From the NCBI GenBank assembly GCA_033439795.1, contig JAUTDP010000003.1:2790001-2854000 (forward strand): 64,000 bases of DNA. Direction: 5' to 3'. Positions within the stretch are counted from its first letter, which is position 1. Every line of letters starts with the position of its first letter. A program made the position numbers and the translations under genes. The stretch comes from Sordaria brevicollis. Lineage: Eukaryota > Ascomycota > Sordariomycetes > Sordariales > Sordariaceae. The notes under the pieces are model-generated. The model saw nothing but the letters and a program-made list of their open reading frames with translations. It was not told where the DNA came from and made no database searches. Below, piece after piece: positions 13,431 to 24,876 of the stretch.

Positions 13431-15276
13431 AAACAAAGGCTTGTGATGTTACGCCTACGGGAGATCGAGATCCACTCAAAGTCCTCTGACTATACCTGTC
13501 GGGTCACTAACGGTGAGACCCAAACGTGTGAAGCCATTCCTGGCTGACGGCAGGGCTTAGTTGGCTCCTGATCGTCCCCCCAGGGCCCCTAAAACTCTGC
13601 GCGGTTACCGCAGTAGCATTAGGATTACGTAGGGTCTTCTTGTCCCTAGAGCCGCGCCGTGCCAGCAGAGTGGTTGCACTAAAGATAGCGTAGCATAGCG
13701 TTGAGCTTGAGGCTATCGACCTAGGACTTGTCGCTCTTTGCCCAATATGCCGGCAATGTCCGTTTCCTTTCCATCCAGGCTTGCCAGACAGATGGGACTT
13801 CCATTGCTTCCATTGTTTCATCCTCTCTGCCACTGCTGGCTTGTGGGCAGTTCGCGCTCGTTGGCCTGAGCCCGCCGTTTCAATATTTCAAGCTCGGTTA
13901 GCAAGCTTGTAAGTAACGCTGATACGTACCATACTCCGTAATCTTTCCTGACTGAAATACTCACATTGTATCCGAGGCAGGTAACTTGTGTCGACTGCAT
14001 GATCGCTCCGCAACACTAGACCTCGTTGGACGGCACATGCATGGCAAGCCCAGAGATCAAGGACGGCGCTTGCACCAAACTTGGTCAAGACTGTCCGGGC
14101 CACTGGTGCAAGCACCGCGAGACGATATCCCTTTTAGGCATTTGCGAACCAATACTACGGTGCCTGCTTGCCGCATCTGTCGACAGGAAAACAATCACTC
14201 GAGAAAAGGGAGTGTCCATCGATGCGGGTCCGCAACGGCCTTTCTCAACCACTCGAAACAATAATGCTGTTCAGTCACGGAGATTAATTTTTGACAAGTG
14301 GGTTCTTACTCCCTTTTACTCTCCTCGCAATACCTACCGCGACGGACACATACCGGGACGGGGGTGGTCGTTGTTGTCGAGTGTGGATGTGTTCGTTTTA
14401 CAGACAGAGGTGAACCGAGAGTTAGCTCGACGGATAGGCTCTCTTTAGCCTGTCTCCTCTTTGTTAGAGCTCCATACGCTAAGCTTCCGAGCCCGCAAGT
14501 GCAGTTTTGGGAAAAGAGGCTGAGGGGAATGGAGGGGAGGGGCTACGGGGCAGCCAAGGAGCTCGTCGTCGCTAGCGAAGACGGGGGTCACCAATGGTCA
14601 AAAAGCAGGGTCGTTCCCTGTTTATCTTCTTCGGTTGACTCTTTCGCTCCATGAACCAACTCCGCTGAAACTCCGTTCACTGCGGATGCCGAGACACACG
14701 ATGGGTTCCCTCGAGCCTCTCCTCACCTTGAAGATGGTCAGCCGCCGACGGGTCATGGTAGCGATAGGCCGAGTTGCTCGGTCAGTGCCCGCCCAACACT
14801 GACAAAAGAACTCCACTGGGGGGTCGTTACGGCGGCACTTCCTAGTCCCCGCCAAGATTGCGTGCTGGACACGTTGGATGTCTTCATTCAAGCTCTTTCA
14901 TTACGATATGGATATGGTTGGGGGTCATTTTTGCGCCCGTTGACGGCGGGCGCCGCGTCCTGATTCTTCGCATCGCCGGGCCGATGGGCACCGATATCAT
15001 CATGGGCCGCCGAGCCTTCGTTTCGTGAGAATCGGACCGCAGGCAGATGGGATGGGGTCGTGTCCGATCTCAAACGACTGGGCGACCCATCAAGAGTGGG
15101 AAAGGGGGGTCTTTCGCTCCTCTCTCTTCTCAGCCTCTGGGGAAAACTCTTGTCTTGCATTGTACATCACTGGCGGCTTTGTCTCACGCTTTTTCCCCTT
15201 GGGCAGCAAGACGCGGTCACGGTCAAACGCGACTTTCTGTGCGGGCTTGTTGGAGGCTGATCGCACGCAGGGTATA

Positions 15277-15300
15277 GGGGGGGGGGGGGGGGGGGGGGGG
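15277..15300 (+). repeat. Run of 24 G
   Basis: An uninterrupted tract of 24 G follows GGTATA. Such a run can form G-quadruplex structures and is error-prone in sequencing, so its length is uncertain. Confidence 0.9.
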
Positions 15301-18300
15301 CTGGTCTAGGCTTGGGACTGCCTACTGCTTGACTGCTGGAATAGCCGCTGCCTACAGTAGTACAACTGGATACTGCATGGTACTCTCATGTCACTCAGTG
15401 GAATGGAATATCGGCGATGATACCTCATGGATAACATCTTTTCCGCCCCCGGGCCGGGGAGAGGAACCGGGGGCCACCTTTGGCCCGCGATGGGCGGAAT
15501 TCCTAGTCCCACAGAGTACCTGCCTGTACCGCTGAATGCCGCGCCTCGTTGTAGTCACCGATCCCCCTCTCTGTTGCCCTTTGGGTGTAGCTTACTATTA
15601 TCATGTACAACACAGAAACACCAATATCACATCTTCTCAGCAAGTGCTCTCCTAAAATTTCCAACCTCTCAACGCGGGTGGTTTCGTCGCTAATGCTCCA
15701 CTCTCGCGTGGTCTCGTGGTCCTCGTGATGATAGCAGTGATAGCGGTCATCCGATGGCTTTAACAAATTGAGACTGCGGTGGGTAATTACCAACCGATAC
15801 CGGCGCTAGGCCGATGACGGGAAACATGAAACCGGGGCGAAAGCTTGTGATTCCGGTATGTTGTCAACACCAACCGCATGTATCGTTGATAACAAAAGCC
15901 GTCTCCAATTCCCGTCAGTGAAGGAACCAAATGGAAATGTCTCTTGGCATATTATGTTTCATGAGCGGACGGTGAGTGGGAGGGGCTGGACTTTCATGAC
16001 TACGAGATGGCTGTTGGCAGTTCTGCGGAAGGGGAATTGAATAACAAGTAACACAGAGGGATGTAGCAGCTGACGACGATGTTGCGACGGTTGGAATGTT
16101 GAATCCTGCTGATCCAGAAACCGTAGACACTGACCCAGTTCTTGTTTACAGGTTGTGACAATGAGTTCAGTCGTAAGCTCATGGCCCAAGCCGAGTTATC
16201 GCAAGGGCCAGCAGTCTCAGAACACGAAAAAGCCATGAAACAAGTACATGGACCGGTATTATTGGGCTGTACTAAGATCCCCATCGGACACATATACACT
16301 CGCATACGTGTCAAGCGGAAAGCAGTGGCTGGAAAGCGAGCGGTCAGCAGACTTGGATAGGTCAGGCAGGCTACAGACCGCCCGAACACCGCAACGACCA
16401 GCTCAGCCATCCTTCTCCGGCCTGACACCATTGACGTGGAATGAACCAGAAGGATGTAACCAGCGGGAGTGTCCTCGGAGACGGAGAAAGAATTTGAAAA
16501 CCTAGGAACAGGGAAAATACTGGCAAAATGAATGCAGGCACGTTTTAGGGCGGTACGGTGAGTCTTTGGGAGGAGGAGGAGTGCCAGCAACGAATGCGAA
16601 TTTTCCATTTCCCCGTGAACATCTCGCGCGAAGTCGGTAATTGCCAACTGCATTCTGATGTTGTTTGAAGGTCCGCACACCCACCGGTGAGCCCGCTGTC
16701 GGTCAGTGAACGCCCCGACCTCGGGGGGCATACGATCTTGATCAGATCGGTGTCCTTGTGACATGAACCATCAGCCAGCCCGCTTCTTACTTTCCATCTT
16801 GCTTTGGGGTTCTCAACTGCCACCAGCATCGCCAACTCGCTGACTCCAATGCCGATGTTGAGAAGTGCCGTAGTGATTGAAGTCGGCCTCAAAGTGAATG
16901 AGTCAGAGCAACGAAGGACTGAGGATCCTTGTTACGGAGGTATACTCGAATCCGCCGTCTTTTGAGAGGCTGGCCGGACTGGACAAGTGGGAGACGGACA
17001 TATCTCCGAATACCAAGCCTGCTAGCTACGAGGTGGACTGACTCGTCGTGAACGAGATCGGCTTGTTGGTAGATCTCTAGCGAGTTCGTGGACGAAAGGA
17101 TTTGGGAGTGTCCCGGGACCTATTCGAAGTACCGACCCGCTTGCAACCTCTCCTTACAGATTCGAGCCGGCAGATGTACAATCCAGTGTGAATCTGAGGT
17201 CGAGATGTGATACAAAGCAGTTCCTTTTGTCACCCACTTCCTTCTCCGTGGTATAATCCACGTTATTGTTTTTTTCATTTTGCTCGCTAGATCACAGATT
17301 ACAGAATAGTGATGACATGGCAGAGTGGCTTTGGGTCCTCCTTTCTGCTGATTACTGTACACATACTCAGCGCAAGCAATGTTATGATGAGATAAATATA
17401 CTTTACGCTACAAAACCCAGCTCCGACGACAGTATTATACCAGTCGATTACGCCGAGTAACACTCGAGTGGTTAGAGGTACCTCTAGGTACCTTATGTGT
17501 GCGTGTGTGTCGGCATGAGAGACATAAATGCCATCACCTCTGTTTTAGAGACAGTGTATCTGATTGTCCGTTCATTCATTGCTGCTAATGTGAATTGCTA
17601 CCTAGTGTACCTACTACTCTGATGAGATATCTGGGTTGTTCATGGAAGATGTTTCTCTTTCTTCCTCTCCTTCTTGCTGTTTCGTTGTTTGTTCAGGTTC
17701 ATTCAACAGAGCAGTGGATCTTCAGTTCGTGCAAGAAACTGAATCGACCATCGCTACACTAGGTACCTACCTACTAGGCTTCGATAGTCACTGCTACTCA
17801 AACTGCCAGCTTGTTGCGCCGACCAACACTGCACAACGCTCTGCACTCCTTCTTGATTTGCCCTCGTCGGCACATCTAGATAGGTATCTTCATCTATCAC
17901 GCTCTCTAACACCACTGGCAAGCCACAGTAGCCGGCTAGTGGCCTTGAGATACTCGCAGTTCTACCTAGATATACAATGTCTCGTTTACGCCAAATGACA
18001 CTGCACGCACTTTTGATTTTTACTTCCTAAAGTACCTAGGTAGGTACAAGCCAAAATTCCCGACTGTCACTCGCTCACGCTATCGGAGGCATAAGTCACC
18101 TTCACGGGGCAATCACGAAGTGTCCGTTCCTCCAGCTCAGGGCATAAACCACTGCACCGCCCGGTCCGTCCCTGATAAGCGAGTGAAAAACGGAGTGAGG
18201 GTTAACATCGCAACCACCACAGAGAGGGCGAACGAAGGACTAGGTCTACCGCAGCGAAAGTAAGATGAGAGTACCTAGCCTGGTTGGGGGGTACCTGGGA

Positions 18301-18327
18301 TAGGCTCAGAATCTGGCATTGATAGTG

Positions 18328-18378
18328 AGCCTAGCCTAGTTAAATCACCTATCCTAGTTAAATTGACTAGCCTAGTTG
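18328..18378 (+). repeat. Degenerate tandem copies of a CTAGTTAAAT-like unit
   Basis: The pattern CCTAGTTAAAT followed by a short spacer and CTAGTTAAATT occurs twice, with a partial third copy (GCCTAGTTG). It is a short degenerate repeat in the gene-poor interval and no function can be assigned. Confidence 0.5.
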
Positions 18379-19577
18379 CTCAAGGGAGTGCTCTGATTGG
18401 TCGGGTTTGGGTACAGAACGATATGGTGTTCTGGTGTGGTCTTTGAGACACCGCGGCAGGTGGTTTAGTTGGCTTCAAAACCCAGGGGCAATTACAGATC
18501 TTCACGCTTTAAGAGCTCAGCTGAGACAGCAGGAAGAAAAACTTCCAGGTGAAGTCACTGTCATGACTGGCATATTATTGCACTGCAGCTCGCGGGACGT
18601 ATTGACGACAAGACGCATGTCGCTCTTTCCATTTTCTCGACAGGATGTTGTTGTCTTTCGGAGGAAGGAGAAGTGGAAGCTTTGGAAAACTGTAGAGGTT
18701 TCCACTGGTTCCCTCAGCTTACCTAGAGGTACAATCACAACAAAATGAGGAAGTAGCGAATGGATAATCCACTCCCTCGCTGCACCGACAAGATTGATGT
18801 ATCTCTGCCATTCAACTGTTAGCGAGTCGAATCTTGACTATGGCAGAATTGATCGCTCTACTACCACTTGTAACAGGCTTTTTGACGGGGTACTTGCACC
18901 TTACGCAGCTCAAGACACTAGCAGATCTCGTGGTGCCCGGGTTACCGAGACGCAAGTTTCCTTCCTTCTCCATGGTTTTCATTTCTGCGCTGGAAAGGCG
19001 AGTGCTCAATGGGCAACGATGCTGGTACGAAGTGAACCTTAAGTTTACAAGTTGCTGGACTTCGGCTGAGTTCGGGTCCGAGTCGTACTCATGGAATGAT
19101 GGTTGATGATCAATGTTTGATCTTACCTCTCCGGAGACGCCAAAACGCACAAATTACCTTGCCCTGCAGTTCTTGAATTCGAAGAAGATGTTGGAATTGC
19201 AGGTGTTTATGCTGAGATGGATCGCAATGTTTAGGGCAGAGTTAGTATAGACTCGAAACTCAAAATCACACCTGTTCCGATCTCAGAAATATTTATGGAA
19301 GACTTTGAATCCAAACTAAACGAACTAAGCCCGTAAGTCGTGTATCGAGAGACCACCTCTAGAAGTAGAGGTACTAGTAGGATGAGGCTCGGTGCAAAAA
19401 GAGATCCGGCACTCTATTCAACGATGACCGACCTTCACCGCAGTGAACTATTGCTGCAGTTTTTAACACAATCTGCCCTTCATATCGAGCCGTTAACCAA
19501 GCCCTGCATTAAAGCCTCCCGGTCCTCCAGACTTCCTGTCAGCTTCCTCGAACCTCAAGTGTCCACGGTCTGTCCGG

Positions 19578-22065
19578 TCATTGGGAAGAACCCGCCTCCT
19601 CCTTGTAAGGGAACATCTCCCAGAATCCAATCTCCATCTGAACCAGCCAAGCGCAACTCGTTAGCATCCGTTTACTTCAATCCATCTGGAGCCTTAACTG
19701 AAACAGAAACAAAGTATAACTCACCTTAGTAGCATGTACAAAAACGCCCACCAACTCCTCGATCCTGCCCGGGCTCTGCAACACGGCATGTCTTTCCAAC
19801 AACTCACACCCCGTCTTGACGGCCGTGACATAATCATCCGCGACGTAGTTGGCGATCCAGGACCAGTAGAGGTTGTCGCTGCCGGTCTTGGAAGTCGGAG
19901 ACGCGTAGAGGTGCTTGGCGATGGCGCCGTAGCCGAGCAGGCATGGGGCCAAGGCGATTTGGAGGGCGAACCAATCCTCGGATTGGCCAATGTCTAGGAC
20001 GTATCTTGTGTATGCCGTGCATGCTGTTATAGACGTTGATGTTAGCTGACTTTGCTATACAGGAACAAGAGATCAAGGCGAAAGTTGGGAGAGATAAACT
20101 GACCTTGATGCTCCTCAGTCTTCTCCATCTGCTCTTTGGTGATGCCGAAACCAGCGCAGTACTGCACATGAAGATTCATCTCCCTGAAGCAGTTCGCCAC
20201 AATAGCCGCTGACTGTCATCGCATCGCTTGTTAGACCTGATCCTTCTCAGAACCACGAATTACCGACTATGACATAGAGTATTACATACGCCAGCAACAT
20301 CCTCAATATTCTTGGCCTTGTAGGAAGCCAATGCGTTGGCACGGGCGTAGTGGATCTGTTAACGGGCGGCACTGATCAGCTTCTCGGATTACATATGAAC
20401 AACTGTAAATAGACAAGTAAAAGATGCCGGCGAACGTACGAGATAGACATAATCCTGCATCAGATACCCCTTAAAGGACTCCCTCGGTAGAGTGCCATCA
20501 CCCATGGCCATAACAAAGGGGTGGTGGATGTAGCGGTCCCATACTGGGGCGACGTCCGGCCGTTCGAGAAGATAACTGAGGAAGTGTCCGCTAAAGAAAG
20601 TATGAGCAGCAATGTTCTCGAATCCATAGCTATACCGTGTAATAGAAAGGGAAATACTTACTGAGAGAATGGAAGTGCCTTGACGGAGTGGAAGTGGTTA
20701 AGGGGCCCGTTTCCTTGGCCCAACCCAGGCGCCGTCCTGATTGCGGCATCAACGTATCTGATTCCTGCCTTGACAGCCGGAACCATATCCATACCCTTGG
20801 CAAGGTTTGAGGCAATGGCCGCTGTTGACGATGATGGTCAGTGATTCAGCCACTCTCAGGCTCTTCGAGTTGGCGGGAGTAGTAGTAAGAGGCTCAACTC
20901 ACAAGCCAGCGAACAACCAGTACCATGAGTATTCCTAGACCTCTGGTACGGCATTTCGATCTTGACCACCTGCAACTTCTCCTCGCCCTCCGCGTCTCGC
21001 TTCGTCCCAGCATCGGCAGCGGCGGCGGGTCCCACGAGGACGTTGACGACGATCTCCTTTTCGTCCTCCGTCTTTGCCTCGGTACCGTCCTTGCGGAAGG
21101 GAGAGTGTCCACCCTTGACGAGCACCCACTTTGACCCGAGCTTCTGCACCTTGAGGGCAAGTGCCTCGAGATCAGCAACGGATTGAACGGGGTGTTGGTC
21201 TTGGCCGACTTCGAGTAGAAGTGTGTTTGCTTCCGGGACATTGGGCGTTAGGATGGTAGCGAGGGGGAGGAGCTTCTCGCGGAGGATATGGGCGGCGGAG
21301 TTGGGAAGAAGTTCAGCACCTGTTGTCGCGATCATAACCTGGTACAATGTGTGAGAAAATACGAATACTAATTGTATATGGTTGACAAATGTAGGTGACA
21401 CGGTTGGCTTTTCCATAAAAGGTTTGGAATTGGAGACCTGACCGAGTAGAGATTGGTGTGCCATGTCCTTTTGGAGACAAAAAGGGGTAAAGGCCAATGT
21501 AAACAAACCAAACGATTTGATATTAGAGACATACCGGATCAACAACAAGTGTCTTGAGCTTGTGGTCACGAATGGCTTGCGCCACAGCCTCGATAGTGCC
21601 AGTCGAAGCAAGCATGCCTTGACACAATTGAAGTTATCAGCGATGGTATACGTTTTATACTTGATAAAGAATAGTGGCTCACCAGTCTTGACGACATCAA
21701 CACCGACATCTTCCACCACAGCATCAATCTGCTTTCTCAAGAAGTCCGCCGGAACCTCGTGAATGCCGTACACTCCCTTGGTATTCTGGGCTGTCAGGGC
21801 CGTAGTGGCCGTCATAGCGTAGCATCCATGAGCGGAAATGACTTTCTGGTCCGCTTCGAGACCTCTGTTTGACGTTAGGTTGATTTTCCACTCCAAGCAG
21901 ATGAGGACAGCAAAACATAGAGATGGAAGAAGATATGGACTTCAATCGAGTGATATTGAAGATGAACGAAACGACTAAGGTTACTAACGCTCCGCCCGAA
22001 CTGTCCGACCCTGCTATGACCAATACTTTGGGTAGTGTACTACCACTCTCGATGGAGGCACTCAT
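19578..22065 (-). CDS. THI20: Bifunctional hydroxymethylpyrimidine kinase (ThiD) / TenA-type thiamine synthesis and salvage enzyme
   Basis: Ten exons on the minus strand: 21989-22065, 21683-21864, 21535-21617, 20903-21338, 20662-20821, 20440-20590, 20290-20355, 20104-20212, 19725-20023 and 19578-19637. They sum to 1623 nt and 540 residues, close to yeast Thi20. The N-terminal half (about 1-310) is a ThiD kinase: AGSDSSGGAGLEADQK near the start, KGGH, and the anion-hole stretch THGTGCSLASAIA near residue 255. ThiD phosphorylates hydroxymethylpyrimidine and its monophosphate for thiamine assembly. From about residue 313 the protein is TenA-like, with YLMQDYVYL, a cysteine in EEHQACTAYTRYV that fits the TenA active site, and the C-terminal MEIGFWEMF signature. 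TenA recycles damaged thiamine pyrimidine. The final exon of 60 nt is supported by a GATGCTAACG branch point and by the conserved C-terminus. No thiamine-pyrophosphate riboswitch was recognised upstream. Confidence 0.93.
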
Positions 22066-23017
22066 CTTGAAGATGCTGATCGATCCACACTGGATTTAGG
22101 TCGATGAAGGAATGGATGGAAGGGATGGAGATGGGCCGCACCACGAAGGAAAGGATAAAGATAATCGAATATCAAAACGGCAGCCTAGAAGCTGTTATGT
22201 CAGTCGAAAAGATGACGAGAAGGAGTTCAGGGAGGTGCACCAACAAGGTTCTCTCGTCAAGGGGAGGTATCATGCCATTGATAACCGAACGCAACTGCTG
22301 GAATACGAAAGTCACTCAAAGCTCTTGGTCACTTCCAGGGAGTGGGGTGTTACAGTGGGGTTCCTGTTACACTAACATTAGGTATCGTCCTGAAACCCCG
22401 TCTTCCGTCATGACTTTCCCAGTCATTTATCTCAATATCGAGAATCAACTGCCAACCAAGTAGACACTATCCGCATTATCAGTCGTTGTACAAAAGATAC
22501 CTCGAGGTAGCTTTTCACCTACCTACATCTTCCAATTTCCAACTTCACAAAGCTTTCAACTGTTGGAAATGACAAGGACAAGATAAAGACAAGTCTCAAA
22601 GGTACGTGGGACTTATACGTAAGAGAAACGAAATATAACCAGGACAGCATTAGTGAAAGAGCAAGGAGCTAAAACTTTGAGACAACAGCATATTAGAGTG
22701 TATTTTGTTCTCTGGTAACCAACGCCTTCACCTTATGTGTCCAACATGCCATGCAAAAAAAGGAAAGAAAATGGTCTGATATGCAAAAAGGGGTATTGCG
22801 ATACAACGCATGGAGGGCACAGCCTCTCATGTTAAAAGTACATGTCTGTTGACAAAGCCCCTAACGAGGAACTCGAATGAGGGCTTAACTTCGGGTAGTG
22901 ATCCCGAAAAATAGAAGAAGAGAAGAGGACAACATCGTAACTTCATGCATCAGTCCGTCGTTATCGGCCTGCGGGTATAGAGGGTGAGTGTAGTAAACCG
23001 AAATGGCGAACATGGTT
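22066..23017. other. Intergenic region between the THI20-like gene and noxR
   Basis: This interval holds the promoter and leader of the THI20-like gene and the 3' flank of noxR. Only short meaningless frames are present, and no repeat or RNA gene was recognised. Confidence 0.5.
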
Positions 23018-24876
23018 CTATATCTCCTGGACCCAGACCTAATAATATTGTTAGAAAGAACATGCAGCGGGACAACGACTCCGCGCCAAATCTTACCTCC
23101 ATCTTTCCAGTCTCCAGTTTTTGTTTCCTTGCGTTTTGTTTGACAGTTTGAATGAGCATGTCAAGATCATCTTGATCGCCAACTGTGATCATATCACCAT
23201 CTGGCGAGTCATCATCCTTGATTTTGATCTTGATGCGGCGGCGAATCCCAAATTTGCTCCTGATCTTCTCCTCGAAGTCGGGGAACTCAATGGCTGTTCC
23301 AACCATGATGTAGCGAACATCGCCAGCATGGACCTTGACACGGATACTGCGAAGTTCAGGTCGCCTAGAAGAACCGCGTCCTCCGGAGCTTCGAATTGTG
23401 TTGGAGCTTGGCCTACGACCAGACACCATCTCAAATTCGCCTTCGTCGAAGGAGACGTCATAGTCGCTCTCTTCGTCCTCTTCCTGGATATATCGCGGAG
23501 CGCCTCGGTTGCTCCTCTGTCCGCGGCTGTTCCTGTTCGGACCGGGGCCACCATACATATCGTATAACTCGCCCGGGTAACCGTCCTCGTCCTGCTCTTG
23601 AGCCCGTCTCATTCTTGGCGGCGGTGGCTGCTCGCGCTGGGAGTAGCCTCTGGACGGGGTGGCTGATGCTGCGCGAGAAGGACGCCTAGAGGGCTCTTCC
23701 GGTGACGTCTTTTCGTAGCGTTCGTTCGACCGAACCTTATCGAGGTTAAGCTTAGCCGGCATTGGTTTGGGTCCGTTTCGGACAGAGGCACCGCGGCTCA
23801 TCTGTGATTTCTCGTTCTCGGGCGGCGGTGTCGGCGGGAACATGCTGCGGTTATTCGGGGGCTCCGACTGTTGCCTTCTGCTCTGCAACCCTGGCTTGAC
23901 CAAGTTGGTAGCGGCGAACGAGAGCGACTCAACCGGCCTATCGTCCTTGACCTCAAGTTTCCCGGCCTGATGTCCCAGCGTCAGCAAGTGCAAAGGAGGA
24001 GAATAGAGAACAAGACACTAACATTCTTAATTTCAGCACCAGCAAAGCCAGTAAAAGCATTGTTCGCATCGGAGGTTGCCACCAGGCGGGCTTTCCCAAG
24101 ATAATCCTTGGTCTTGAGGTTTCGCACTTTCGCTTCGTTTGGTCGGTAGACGACACCCACGGGGATAGAGAAGACGGTATAGCCCTAAGCACTTGTCAGC
24201 GACGGTCCAGTGTTGAGGTGCGCAATGCGCTTACCTCGGCGTTCTCCTTGATTGCTTCATCGATCACGTTGTGATCCTCGACCACCTTCTCCTTGGCCGC
24301 ATACGACAGATCCTGCATACCGGCCTCGGTTTGTTGAAGGTAGATGTAGCAAAGACCACGGTTGAAAAGGACTTCGCACGAGTAAAGCTTGAAGAGAAGA
24401 CCCAGTTGCGCATAGTCGATGACTTGGTTGCCTCGGAGATATAGGAGAGTGTCGTTGAAATTGGCCAATGCCTCTTCGAAGTCGCCGAGCAAGAAATTGG
24501 AAACACCCTGCTGGAAATATGCGACAGCCAGATACTGATCAAGTCGGATCGCTCGTTGATAACATTCGACCTGGTTGAGAAGACTATGTAAGCTTAGGTC
24601 CGTGTAACCACCAAGTACGTTCCGCGACTTACAGCTTGTTCGTGTTGACCTAGCGTCGCATGAATAACTCCCATATTGAAGAGAATCTTGGAGGTGTCGG
24701 CGATCTTTTCGAACTCTTGTAACGCAGCATCGAACTCGCTATTATCATACTGCGCTAGGGCAGAGACCCAAGTCTCTATTTCCTGTGATGGTCATGGCAT
24801 GTTAGCTTTGCGAACCGGATCGGATGGAAGAGGCGAGAGATGGGACGAAAGGTGTACCGACTTGTTTTAGCGACAT
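23018..24876 (-). CDS. nor-1: NADPH oxidase regulatory subunit NoxR (p67phox-like)
   Basis: Six exons on the minus strand: 24862-24876, 24633-24782, 24235-24570, 24023-24184, 23097-23966 and 23018-23038. The total is 1554 nt and 517 residues. The N-terminal 167 residues form TPR repeats (for example NMGVIHATLGQHEQAVECYQRA and FNRGLCYIYLQQTEAGMQ), which in this family bind the Rac GTPase. A proline-rich segment (MFPPTPPPENEKSQMSRG) follows near 255, then a long disordered, charged middle. Residues about 426-517 are a PB1 domain (RSIRVKVHAGDVRYIMVG ... GDQDDLDMLI). NoxR activates the fungal NADPH oxidases NOX-1 and NOX-2 at the membrane, controlling hyphal fusion and sexual development (family knowledge). 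The first coding exon holds only five codons and uses an atypical GTCGGT donor. It is accepted because MSLKQEIETWV matches the family's N-terminus. The symbol nor-1 is the Neurospora name for this family. Confidence 0.93.

Larger units (their letters stand above)
1661..19577. other. 17.9-kb gene-poor interval
   Basis: I see no frame with a recognisable domain or a believable splice pattern in this stretch. It separates the start of con7 (minus strand) from the 3' end of the THI20-like gene, so most of it lies upstream of con7 and may include a long promoter and leader. Open frames are short; the longest (16000-16764, minus, 254 codons) resembles nothing I know. The interval contains a 71-A tract, a 24-G tract, an ACA microsatellite, and several copies of a GAGGTACCTCTAGGTACC-like motif. 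Base composition is mixed and the RIP signature is absent. Non-coding RNA genes or very small exons cannot be excluded by eye. Confidence 0.6.

Noticed and set aside
23121..23567. 148-codon plus-strand frame
   Set aside because: It is antisense to the NoxR PB1 region and middle section, with no domain of its own.
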